Shown: piece by piece, positions 46,097 through 57,013 of the stretch
How the letters are laid out: every line of letters begins with the position of its first letter
Position numbering within the stretch: the first letter of the stretch is position 1
Assembly: GCA_018806915.1 (NCBI GenBank)
Contig: JAGKQI010000015.1
Span: forward strand, 186,001 to 250,000
DNA from: Phytophthora colocasiae
Taxonomy: Eukaryota > Oomycota > Peronosporomycetes > Peronosporales > Peronosporaceae
Reading direction: 5' to 3'
DNA length: 64,000 nucleotides
Made by a program: the position numbers and the translations under genes
Notes under the pieces: generated by a model
Seen by the model: only the letters and a program-made list of their open reading frames with translations
The model's database searches: none
What the model was told of the DNA's origin: nothing

Positions 46097-47703
46097 TGTG
46101 ACGAGGTGGGTGAACACTTTCCGGACTTTCTGAAAGAAAAACCCGGTCGCCCAGAACGTATAGCTGGTGGCCAGTCCGATTCTGGAAGGAAACTTCCAGA
46201 TGACACTTGAGAACTGGGGTCAGTCTCTACCTTCCGGGATCCAAATGGGTATCCGGAAGGCGGAGTTGGCGTGTGACCTTGTGGTTATCCTCCTTGGTGT
46301 CGTTTGTCTTCGAGTATCCGAAGGGTATTACCAGGTGAGTTACTTTCAGGTGTGATCAGATCCAAAGATCCAAAGTACCAAAAGTACTTCCAAATGCAGT
46401 TGGTTTTCTGGAAGGCAAAAGACTATTAGCAGAGTCCTCTTCCAACAGTTAACCAATACAATACAGAGAGTTAATATGCAAAACACGCAGCCGCTCTTAT
46501 TCTTTGTGGCCCTCGAGCGGTGGGCACTCCCAATGCCAGTCGACGGGGTCTACTTCCGGAACACTGACTCAGTTCCGGGACCCTAACAAGCGCACCACTT
46601 CCGGATAACCACTTGGTTTCCGGAAGACAATATCCAAGATCAGGATATCCAGATGCCTGTATATCCAAATATCCAAAATCCAAATGCAATCTAGACTAGG
46701 AATCCAGATGCAAACGTCCAATCACACAGTAGTTAATTCAATACAGTTCCAAGGCCAACTACTAACAACCTCCCAAAACGCAGTTATAATATGAAATGTG
46801 AATCCGGAATCCGGATTCCAACTGGAAATATGAAATAGGAAGATCCCTTCCGGATGCGCCGCCGGATCACTTACCCAACTTGGTCTCGAACCTTTGGTGG
46901 AGAGTCCCGCGGCGCTGTACGCAGTCGACGCGGCCGTACGCTGGCTCAGCTTAACTCGAAGCCCTCTGACAAGAGGCTGGTCCGCAGTGCTTTGCAGTAT
47001 CTTCCAGGAAAACCTTCCAGAAGACCACTTGCGCCCTTGGTGGCAAATTGAACTCTCTGTTATTTATATACAAGTCTTCTGCTAAAGCATTCTGCTAACA
47101 TCTTGTTTTCACTATAGGAAGCGCACACTCATCAGGAGGCGCGTGTCTCTGGCGCGGAACCTCGAAGAATTCCCGGCTGGTGCCGAACACATCCTGGTCG
47201 GTCGTCTTGGTCGGTCGGTCTTGACTTGGCTTGAGTATACCCTGAACCTCAATGTCCATACTGGGTACAAATCAGGCAGGGTCCGGACGCCTTTGGTCAT
47301 CTGGATTCCCGATCCTTGGAATCCGGAAGTCCTCAGTTCAGCACTGGAAGCATGTATCCGGAATACACTTGGTCTGTGTATGGGCGACTGGATTCTTGAG
47401 CCCTTAGCCCCTGACTGGAATGGCATCCAGATTCCTGAAATCTGGATCTGGATTCCGGAAGTACGCACCAGGAATTCACTTGGGCACCACATGGTGGACT
47501 TGATTCCTGAATAGTGGACTCCGATCGTGGTCGGGCATCCGGATTCTGAAAGTCCGGATTCCGGAAGTCCTAAAGCAATAAGGTGAAAATGTGTTCCACA
47601 GCTCAGTCCCAGGTACTCGATGCCTCAGCCAATCACCTCTCGACATATTGGGTGGCTCTGGGAGGCGGTGTCCAGATAGAAATTTTGAATCCACAGCTTC
47701 ACA
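46097..47703 (-). repeat. LTR B-3 (1,607 bp), shared by units B2 and B3
   Basis: It starts TGTGACGAGG and ends TTCACA on the + strand. Donor-like CAG/GTGAGT at 46335 and acceptor-like CACTATAG ending 47117 enclose 783 nt on the + strand. A 123-codon + strand frame at 47143-47514 looks protein-like (WNPEVLSSALEACIRN, Trp-rich) but is broken by indels in the other LTRs. Confidence 0.88.
47061..47070 (-). promoter_or_regulatory. TATA box candidate, LTR B-3
   Basis: TATATAAATA on the - strand, conserved in position between the three intact LTRs. Confidence 0.5.
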
Positions 47704-47718
47704 AACCGTCCCTCTCGT
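47704..47718 (-). promoter_or_regulatory. Polypurine tract, unit B3 (complement)
   Basis: AACCGTCCCTCTCGT follows the LTR end; one extra A compared with B1 and B2. Confidence 0.7.
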
Positions 47719-47764
47719 CAGGAGCTGTCATTGAGGAATTTACCTCCGAGCTTGACAGGTCCTT

Positions 47765-50700
47765 ATGAGACGAAGCGTGGGCAAGTCGTCCAGATCACCC
47801 GGATCACCGCAGACATCCAGATCACAATCCCGCAATTCACAACGGCACTTGTCGTCGAGTCGCGTTTCCGGATTCCATACATCCAAATGCCCATCACGCA
47901 AATGTCGAACGGTCCGGTTTCAGGCGTCCCACACTGTATCCAGGTTCTACCCACCCGGGTCTCACGTATCCGGGTTCACCCTATCCGGGTTCAGGAAGTC
48001 CAAATCCACTACACTGGGTCACATTCCATCCATCAATTGGCTGACGTGGCTTCTCTTCTGCGTCCGGTCCCAAGCGCCCCGGTCCCAGCGCACGTCCAAA
48101 CGGCAAGAATCATTCAGTCGGTCCACACACATTTCGCAATTTCAATGCTCCAGATCACCCAAGCGATTCCGCACGATCACATCATGTCAGCAGACGCTCC
48201 TTCGACGTTCACGGCGCCTCCACCAGGCAACACCTCGGTTGAGGGCGACACTGGTGGCGCTGAGTCGCACCAGGACGACACGGCAGTGACAGGGGGTCCA
48301 GATAGCGTTGTTGATGAGGGGAGACATGGTGCCGAGGGCACGGAGGCTTGCCCGCCCGCAGGTGGAGGCGGAGGCGTCCCTGAGGACGATGATGAACCAC
48401 TCAATCGCGTCTACCCGAAGTTTGTCACGCACAAGAGTGCGGAGGAGTTCGGGCTGTCCGAGGGCACCGCGTTCGGAAGTGAATCTTCGCGTCCCATCTA
48501 CTTCAAGACTCCTCCATCCCACGAGCGCGACGACAACTTGCAAGTGGTCGGCGTTCCAGCTTCAACAGTGCATCGTGATGGCAACAGTTTTCTTCGGAAC
48601 GGCTATGGCGGTTTGGAAGTCCTGATGCATTCTGAGAAGCTGTCCACCAGGGAAATGGCAGTGCTACACGACTTCTGCGCCGGTCATCTGGACCTTCGGG
48701 AATTCATCCTGACACCTCTGCCAGCCTCGCTTCCGGATGACCAGCTTCACGCACTTCTGGATAGCGTCGCCGTCAAGAGGGAGATCGCCAGCCTTGTTTC
48801 GGAGTACGACCCTGAGAATCTCGCGCAGCGCGTTTTTGGAACCGTCTCTGCTCTTCGGAAAGTCATCCAGAAGTGCATCCGGACGCAGTCACTGCTCGAA
48901 GATCAGGATCCGGATCTCGTCAATGTCGGCAGGGTTCACGATGAGCTCGCCGAGCTCCGTCGGGACTATCAGTTGGTAACAAGTCATCTGGATTTTCGAC
49001 ACGCGGAAGCTGTTTCTGAGAAAGAAGAGGCTCTCCAGAACGCCCGTGACGACATCAAGCACCTGATGGAGGAGCATGACCGCGACAAGAGGGGTCTCCG
49101 GAAGCAGGTCGAAGATCTCACGAAGCGTTTGGATGATGTCCGGACGCAGAATCGCCTTCTGGAACACCGCATCCAGAAACTGGCCTTTAATGCTGTCGAC
49201 GTCATGAACTTCCTTGGCGCCGGCGAAGGACAGTCGACTGTCACTGTGAACTGGCAACGGCTTCTGGAACTCCTGAAGCACTTTCAGAACGGCACAACTG
49301 TTCCTTCGGAATGGCGTACAGTCATCAGTGTCATCGCCACGGATGACCCAGGACACACTTCGGCCCCTTTCGTCGAACTGCATCCTTCTCACGGAAGTGA
49401 TGACGGTGATGCCAAGGAGAGCGATTCGTCGTCGTATCTGGATCTGAGTCGTGGTTCTTCTGGCGCACCTGCATCCGGAAATCCAAGTTCCAAGTCTTCC
49501 AAGCGCAAGCGTTCCAGTTCCGGATTCAAGTCTTCGAAGAAGGTCCCAAGGGCTCCCGACGTGATTCAGGCTCGTCCTTCTGAGTGGATTAAACATTCGG
49601 ATGACGACTGTCGGAGTGACAAATATCCTCTAGTCTGGACGGAGACACAAGCTCGAGAGTCCTTGACGGACTACCCGGTTGTCTGGAGTGACTTGCGTCT
49701 GGATCTTCAGAAACTCATGATGTCTGGAGTCAAGTATACCGGGGCTCTGGAATGGATTCGTGAAGACCGTGCAGTTCACGTGGCTTTCCAGTTGAAACCT
49801 CTCGTGGAGATGCTCACTCGGATGATGTTCTGGAACAAGTTGGATGACATTCCGTGGACCAAGTACGTCCCGCGTCGGTACTTCCAGATGGCTGAAGGTG
49901 TTCTCGATGGACTTCAGGATGAAGGTATCGAGCCAGAGTACTGGGGACCTCTTGTGGATGGAGAAGACGACGTCGAAGATCCGGATCCGGAAGCCTTGGT
50001 TACGGGAAACGGTGGATGACAAGACAGTGGATGAAGACTTCATTCCAGATGAGACAGAGGTGGTGCATCCAGATGATGATCAGGGCCACTCAAGTTCCTC
50101 TCGCCGTGATCCTGACGTTCAGTCTCCGAAATCCAAGCGTCGTCGTTCCAACCGCTCTCCCAAGTCAGCATCCAGGGGCTATCGTGCACATGACCGGTCA
50201 ACCTCCTATCTAGCTGCCAAAGACTTTGGGAACCTGACAAGACTCGACAAACAGACCATCGAGATTCCGACCTTGGGAGTGTCATATTGGCTCCAATACG
50301 GAGTTCGTATTAAGAAGTGAGATCCGACGTCCACAGCGACCACTCAGACTCTCGGGTTTCCGGATTCCGCTCCCAACAGGTTTGATTTCGACCTTCTGAA
50401 AGAGCGCTTCGTGATCCGGGCGTCCGAGCTTCCTCCGCTTCTGGATGAACGTCCTTGGGAACACGCATACAGTTGTCGGCCTCGGGATCTACTCTTCCAT
50501 AAGCGCAGCGATCTGGATACGAACGCCTTGGCGGCTCTTGACACCTGACTTTCTTTCGTGAGCGGTCATCTCCAGGCCTTCTGGGAAGAAACTCATTGGC
50601 TCGTTCGACACTTCCGGAAGCTGTGCATCCGAAGCTCGTGCGGATCTACTCCGAGCGATCGAAGCGCCACTCGTCCCTTAGGAAGAAGGCGATCCCGTTG

Positions 50701-51006
50701 CTCCAGAAGATCTCTTCCAAGCTTCCAAAATCCATCTGGAATGAGACGTGCGTCTGGAAGTACCCTGCGAAACTCTGTCACTGGATCCTGATGGATCCAG
50801 AACACTTCAAGCCTGGGACTTCGGAACCATACTCGCTCAAGGAACAGCTTGGGATTCTGGATGCCATGGAGCCTGCACGTGTTCAGTGGAGCTTCTCCAC
50901 TTCGGATCAGGATCGCATTGCTCATCTTCCACCGGAAGTCCAAAGCACCCTGATTCCTGCGGATCAGCGCATCCGGATCGATGCCCTTTGGAACTACGGA
51001 AACTAG
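47765..51006 (+). pseudogene. aORF of unit B3
   Basis: Same protein as unit B2. ATG 47765 is 61 nt from the LTR edge. An added C near 47800 shifts the N-terminal frame; the main frame is then open to 50019, where an extra G near 50006 breaks it. The TGA at 50546-50548 is the same as in B2. Local changes at 50262-50323 add a second TGA. The C-terminal domain is open at 50596-51006 and ends at the original TAG (LWNYGN). The start of the downstream Met (MSADAP) is 48184. Confidence 0.74.
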
Positions 51007-51270
51007 GAGGTGTAGTTCAGATCGAGTGAGTCTTCCAATTCTCCATGTTTTCCATACGTAATTCGTCACTAATCACTCGTAATACACCTCACTTCTCCGA
51101 AAGTCAGCTTTTGTTCATCTCCTTCATATCCATCCTTCTGAAACCCAGGATTCCAAAGTTCCATCATAATCCGAAATCAGTTTCCAATCGTAATCAAATC
51201 AAAGTTCAATCGGTAGTCACAGTTCAGGAATCCCCTTCTCAAAACTTCCCGGATGATAGCATCCAGAAGT
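51007..51270. other. Spacer between convergent aORF and pol, unit B3
   Basis: No gene. Equivalent to 23196-23459. Confidence 0.7.
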
Positions 51271-52785
51271 CTAGACTTGGGGATGGTCGTCCCCGGCTTG
51301 CATAGCCTGGAACCTCGCTCGCGCCCTTGCCCCTTGATTAAATTCGTAAAGAAGGGCACCGCAGCTTAACTGTGACACTGGAAGCCATTCCAGATCCGGA
51401 TAGCCTTTCCATTTGACCAGGTATTCCCGATTCCTTTTCGACGTCCGAGTACGTTTGGACCATCGAAGATCCAAAATCTTTTCGACTTCGTACTCGTTCT
51501 CTTCGGCATCCGGATTCCAACTGTCTTCCGGAAGAAGGGCAGCGTCAAAGTCATCGTCCTCGTCCACTTGGATCTCCGTGGTAGAACGTTTCGGGAAGAG
51601 TGCTCGGGGTTTCAAGCGGCTGATATGCACCCAAGGGTTGACACGATATCCCGTGCCCTCGACCTTGAGTTTCACCCGGAAGTCCTGATGCACTTCAGCA
51701 ATCCGGAATGGTCCATGCCACATGTGGGCCAGTTTCCTACTTAGCCCAGTCTGGACTTTCGGAATATATAACCACACGGAATCGCCTTCCGAAAATCCGG
51801 ATTTCAGCCTTTCCGAAAGCTCTTTCCACTTTTGCGTTTGGATTTCGGAACGGTGACGCTTGGCTTTCTTCTGAAGTCCTTCTGCAAAAGCCACAGCGTA
51901 GCTGTAGTCCCTCTGCATTTTTCGTCTCCATTCGTACGCTGACCTTTCAGGAATACTATGTGGCTTTGGACCCAGCATTGCTGAAATTGTACTCTGGGCG
52001 TCCCAACCATGAATTAGATAGAAGGGTTTCAGGCGCGTTGCATCGAAAGAGGTATTTAGAGCGAACATCAGCCTTTCCACATGGTCATCCCAATCACTTT
52101 GATCCGCTTCCATAATATACGCTCGGATGCTTCGAACTACCGTATGAACGGAACGTTCCTGCTGGCCATTTGCCTGCGGACGGTATCCCAATGTTGCCCT
52201 TTGGAGACTCCCAAGTAGATTCCGGAAGCACTCGAAGACGGCACTCATAAATCGGGGATCCTGATCGTGTCGGATCAGGGAACTTGATCCAAACTTCTGG
52301 AATACCACTTGTTCATACACTTCTGCAACATCTTGGGCAGTCGTCGAAGACATGGGCTTGCACATCACGTATCCGGAAAACATATCCTGAAACAGGAGTA
52401 GGAAAGTGTTTCCGCGTGCGGATTTTGGAAGGTGCGTCACGAAATCCATCGAGACAACTTCGAAAGGACATGATGGCTCGATGTTTCCAGGTGACGGACC
52501 TGGATTCGGAGGCCGTCCCTTTCCGGATGCACAATCCACACACTCCTTCACATGACGTTCCACATCTGCATACATTCCAGGCCAATAGTATTCCGAAAGC
52601 AATTTCTCATGAGTCCTCCGGATGCCCTGGTGTCCACCTTGGAAATCTTCGTGGGCATAGTGAAGCATATCAGAACGTAAGGATTCCGGAACCACCAATC
52701 GAAGTTCTCCCAGAAAATCTCGAGGTCGCTTCTGGGTGACTGTGGACATCCTGAAGAGAATGTTTCTGGAATCCAAAGTGAACAA
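51271..52785 (-). CDS. pol: Pol B3: integrase with chromodomain, intact frame
   Basis: 504 codons without a break, the best-preserved enzyme segment of family B. HHCC finger: HYAHEDFQGGHQG, then CVDCASGKG. DDE core: VVSMDFVTH, IRHDQDPRF, RPQANGQQERS. GPFRIAEV and VHISRLKPR follow, then an acidic linker and the chromodomain (YEVEKILDLRW, YLVKWKGY, EWLPVS). One residue is lost where B1 reads RLETPFYL (here RLKPFYL). There is no ATG at the entry, so it is part of the polyprotein. It would insert element DNA, with the chromodomain steering target choice. Confidence 0.92.
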   Translation of the reverse strand: MFTLDSRNILFRMSTVTQKRPRDFLGELRLVVPESLRSDMLHYAHEDFQGGHQGIRRTHEKLLSEYYWPGMYADVERHVKECVDCASGKGRPPNPGPSPGNIEPSCPFEVVSMDFVTHLPKSARGNTFLLLFQDMFSGYVMCKPMSSTTAQDVAEVYEQVVFQKFGSSSLIRHDQDPRFMSAVFECFRNLLGSLQRATLGYRPQANGQQERSVHTVVRSIRAYIMEADQSDWDDHVERLMFALNTSFDATRLKPFYLIHGWDAQSTISAMLGPKPHSIPERSAYEWRRKMQRDYSYAVAFAEGLQKKAKRHRSEIQTQKWKELSERLKSGFSEGDSVWLYIPKVQTGLSRKLAHMWHGPFRIAEVHQDFRVKLKVEGTGYRVNPWVHISRLKPRALFPKRSTTEIQVDEDDDFDAALLPEDSWNPDAEENEYEVEKILDLRWSKRTRTSKRNREYLVKWKGYPDLEWLPVSQLSCGALLYEFNQGARARARFQAMQAGDDHPQV

Positions 52786-52860
52786 GTCAGCAACCTTTGC
52801 AATCTTCCGGAGACGTTTATGCGAAAACCTCTGGAAATCCCTGTCAGGAACGCCTTCAGC

Positions 52861-53952
52861 TCAGACAGGTATTCGTCGGCATCCTGATGGACCTTGATCC
52901 GTCTCCAACGCTCGGCTTGAAGTTCCAATGGTCCCATCGGAGGGGCATCCGGATCGTTTCCTTCTGGATCCCCAGCTTCCGCAATGACAGCCATCACTCG
53001 CGCAGACTCTGGTAACGGTTCCGAATCTGGTCCGGGAAGGTCGTTTGTCATCCGGGATTCCGGATTCCTGAATCTGGATATCTGAAGGATGGGCCTCCGA
53101 CAGTTCTGATTTCACCAACTTCTCTTGGATTTTAGAAACAAGTTCTAAATGCATCAGGTCACTTTCGTCGGAAACCTCCCAGGATTCTCCTTGAACCAAT
53201 GTCTTGGTCGTCAGGTAGTCGGCAGTCTGATTGTACTCTCGTTTGAGATGCACAAATCTGACCTTCTGAAATCTGGATTTCAGAACTTCCGCTTCCGCAA
53301 GGTGTTTCTGAAGATGTGGTTGGTTACAGTTGATCAGTCCTTGTACTTGCTGAATCACAATTCTGGAATCTCCCACAACCACCAAATCCTGAATGCCTCT
53401 TCCAGATGCCATATTCATGCCCTTCAGAAGTCCATGGTACTCAGCGTCATTCACGGTGACGTCATCCAGAATGAAACCTCGGGCTTCCAGAACCTTCCAT
53501 CCAGGTAGCTTCCAGAGAACACACCCGCAACTTCCTTTCCGGGTGGAAGTCTTGGCAGCACCATCGAAACTCAGGATAACACCTTCGTAGTTCGCTTCCA
53601 ACATCTCGATGCTCACCACTGGCGGCTTCCGGATGCGTCCTTTCGAAGGGATCAGGGATTCCGAAATCTTATCCAGATGCTCTCGTGTGGTTATCCCAGC
53701 ACCCATTATCGCAGCCAACCCGTCTTCGTCCCTTTGAACCTTCCGGATATCCAGATTCCAATGTGAAAGTGCAAGTCCCCAAGGAACACATCTACCATCA
53801 GCAGACTTCGAGGTGATGACCCACTTCAGGACGGAGTATCGGGTGTACACAATCAGTTCGGACTGCTCAATCAGCGTCCGGAAGACCTGAAGTACTCTCA
53901 GGATCGCAATGACTTCCTTTTCCGCAATATGATAAACGGATTTCGGAATCAT
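52861..53952 (-). pseudogene. pol: Pol B3: second RNase H and linker to integrase
   Basis: It carries both acidic motifs of the added RNase H (SFDGAAKTS and VVVGDSRIVIQ) and the KREYNQTADYL end. It is preceded by the tail of the first RNase H (YHIAEKEVIAIL). A one-base slip near 53045 separates it from the linker frame 52548-53051. The arrangement matches 2803-3465 of family A. Confidence 0.86.
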
Positions 53953-55721
53953 TCAGGACGCGGCCAGTATACCGGACAGGGTGGATCACACCGTTGTATT
54001 CCTGACCGAGGACAGCACATGCGGCCCATGCATTGGCATGCGGAATGATCACGAATGGTCGATTTCTATCAGGATGCCGAAGCAATGGGGTCGAGACGAT
54101 CTTGTGCTTCAGGATTCCAAATGCCTCCTTCGCCTGATCCAAATTCCTTCCCGCCCTGATCTGCTCATCCGAAAGTTCATAGAGAACAGCGGCAATAACC
54201 GGGAAGTCTTCAATGAATTTGTGATAGTAGTTCAGGCTTCCGAGGAACGACTGCACCCCTTTCAGGGTTTCCGGAAACGGAAGATCCAAAACACCTTTGC
54301 AATCTTCGGGGTAGCTCGGATTCCTTCAGCACTGATTTCGTGGGACAGGTACGGGATGGCTAGCTTTCCAAATTCACTCTTCGGGAGGCTCACCGAGATG
54401 TTCCAATAACGCAGTCTGAATAGTAGTGCATCCAGATCTTCACATAACTGATCCCAAGTCGGCGCGCCGTGAGCGATATCGTCGATATACGAACTGCGTC
54501 CCAGTACCGGGTTCATCTGTGAAGGAGCTGGGATATTCCTCTGGAACACGGTCATTATATCTGAGAGAATTGGCACTTGGATTCCTGAAGGGGAACTTCC
54601 AGATTCTAAACTTCAGAATCCAGATTTTCAGATGGAGTCAACTTCAGAAAATCCAAGACTTCCTGATCCACTTCTGCTTCCTCTTCCGGGATAGGCGCAC
54701 AAACCCCCACAAGCAGTTATTGATTACTGCCTGATATACCAAAGGGGCGTTCTTCAAACCGAATGGCATCCGGATCCACTGAAAGTGTCCAAATGGGCAC
54801 ACGAAAGCGGAGATCAGCTTGGCACGTTCAGACATCCTGATAGCCCAGAATCCACTGGCCATATCCAAACTCATGAACCACATTGCGCTTTCGAAGCCAA
54901 TCAGGAGATCGTCAATCAGGGGAAGCGGATAGTTGGATAACACAATAAATCCGTTTACCACGATAGTCAATACACATCCGGATGTCAACACCGTTCTTCT
55001 TCAGGACAATAACAATCGGGGATGCCCATGGAGATTCCGAGTGCTCGATCAATCCAGTTTCCAAAAGCTTCTTCAGAAGTTTGTACACTTTGACCGCTAA
55101 GTGAGGAGCGATAGAACGTGGGCGTTGCGCGACAGGTTTACCCGTTCCAACATCCAGATCGCAAATCACACCTCTGGCGGGGGCTGGAGCTGCATTTCCG
55201 TCGCCCAGAAAAATACTGTGATGCCGTTTCAGGATTCCTCGAAGCTTTCGCTCTTCTTCTGGAGTAGTCTTTCCGGATTCTCCCACATCTGCCTTCTCGA
55301 TATCACACTTCGGACTTAGCTCGTGTACTTCCGGAAGCATGACGAGTTGATCCTTCAAGTGTGACAACATATCACTCCCTTCATGCACATACACAGCTGG
55401 TTCCAAGGCGAGCTCTTCCGCATTCAGATGCAGACACCTGACAAACTTCGTTTCCAACTTCAGGATGGCCTTCTTCACAACTTCCAGATTAAATTGTCTT
55501 CCTGATGGATCCGTTCCAGAATCCTCTTCTGCGTCTAAATTGTCTTCCTGATGGATCCGTTCCAGAATCCTCTTCTGCGTCTGGAATCTCGTCCCTTGGC
55601 ACATTCTCATCCATGGAGATCGCATCAAACCACTCGTCACCGTCGGAATCCAGAAAACCATCGCCTTCTGGAACCTGTTGTCTTCCTGAAGTCTCATTCG
55701 AAATTCCCTCCCGATGTTCAT
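53867..55721 (-). pseudogene. pol: Pol B3: reverse transcriptase and first RNase H
   Basis: The frame starts in the spacer beside the 46-bp duplication. RT fingers (TGLIEHSESPWASPI, CIDYR) are followed by the family-wide 2-nt loss, after which VVNGFIVLSNYP continues in another frame (54644-54991). SYIDDI lies in 54262-54576 and the RNase H connection in 53867-54289. Extra slips lie near 54290, 54690 and 53935. Together these pieces cover all RT motifs but cannot be read through. Confidence 0.87.
55493..55584. repeat. 46-bp tandem duplication upstream of RT, unit B3
   Basis: Same duplication as at 27690 and 40176. The upstream frame ends at 55489 in the shifted reading; the RT frame runs alongside. 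Confidence 0.88.
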
Positions 55722-55834
55722 TTACAGTCAATATGCTATCAGGATTCTGGAATTCCGAAACGGCGGCATCTGGAAGTGGGCTTTCACCTTTCTGGATGTC
55801 CTTCGGGGGATCTTGTAGTCGAACCATGCGGACT

Positions 55835-57013
55835 TCAGAACCACCCCTGGGAGGTCTCATCAAAAGTTTCTTGGGCCAGGGATATTCCGGCTTCTGGACA
55901 CTTGGGGGTTGGGAAGCTTGGATCGCCTGGAAGGTATCTCCGTTGACGTAATACTTCCTGATGAGAATTGGTGTTCTCGTATATCAGGACTTCCCATTCA
56001 CGATACCTCCGGAGTCCAGGTCTGACGAACCTTCCAAATGGATAACATCCGTATTCCACAATCTGGGCGACCGGGGTGTTTGTGTCGATCCAAACATCCT
56101 TATCCGAAATATTTACCACCTTCACAGCGACCGCCCAGGACTTCGCCCCATATATCAGCTGCGTCACCCAGCGATCACCTCTGCCAGCCCAGACCACTTC
56201 ACGTTGCGGATTGCTCTGCCCGTAATTAATCCGGACGACAGCTTGTTCACCTGGTCCAAGTATCAGGGTTTCCGGACTCCGGACTTCCAAACGTAATCCC
56301 TTCTTCTGCTGGTCGAAAGTTCTTCCGGAAAGCATAACGTTTTCTTCATCAGGAAGTTGGACCAGTCCTTCACGAATGCACAACCGCACTCCAGCAGAAT
56401 ACATAAAATCCATTCCAAGCAACACGTCAACACCTTCACCAATATTCGCCACCCAAAGTTCCAGAATGTAAACCACATTCAAACCCAGGGTAAGTTTCAC
56501 TTCGGTTCGGGCAGTGATGATCGTCGGGACGCCTCCCAATCCGGATACCCGAAGCTGTTTTCCAAAATCCAGCTTGAGTTTGAGTCTACGCGCAAAATCC
56601 AAACTCAGCATGCTCACGGAAGCTCCGGAATCCAGAAGGATGTCTGTCCTGACATTGCTCACTGCACCATGCACCATCGCAACTCTCTTCGACGTCTCCG
56701 AACGGTGTTCTTCCCACCATCCGTAACTTTCACCAGGCTTCAATCTGAATTCCATTGGAGTGTCATCCAGATTGTCAGGATTCCAATCATCCGACCTTCC
56801 GAAATCATTGTCATCCGGAAGTTTGGAATCTGGAAGGAGAAAGTCGACATCTTGAGTCACAGTCATGCATTGATGGTTAACTTGTCGTTTCAACTCTGGA
56901 CCAACGTACGCTAAGACACACAATTCTGGGGTTTTCTTGAGCCCGGCGCGTTCTGGATCCCCATCCAGCGGGCTTCCTAGTTTAACGGTTGTTCCCAGAA
57001 TCTGCATCTCCAT
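55835..57013 (-). pseudogene. pro: Aspartic protease B3 (retropepsin) with flanking spacer
   Basis: 392 open codons. The active site DSGAS is at about 56600-56630, followed by the flap region GLGGVPTI and LLGMDFM. A single catalytic Asp triad is as expected for a dimeric retroviral-type protease that cuts the Gag-Pol polyprotein. It is continuous with the zinc-knuckle part of Gag in consensus. An extra G near 55929 ends the frame early; B2 reads on into the spacer. Confidence 0.87.
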
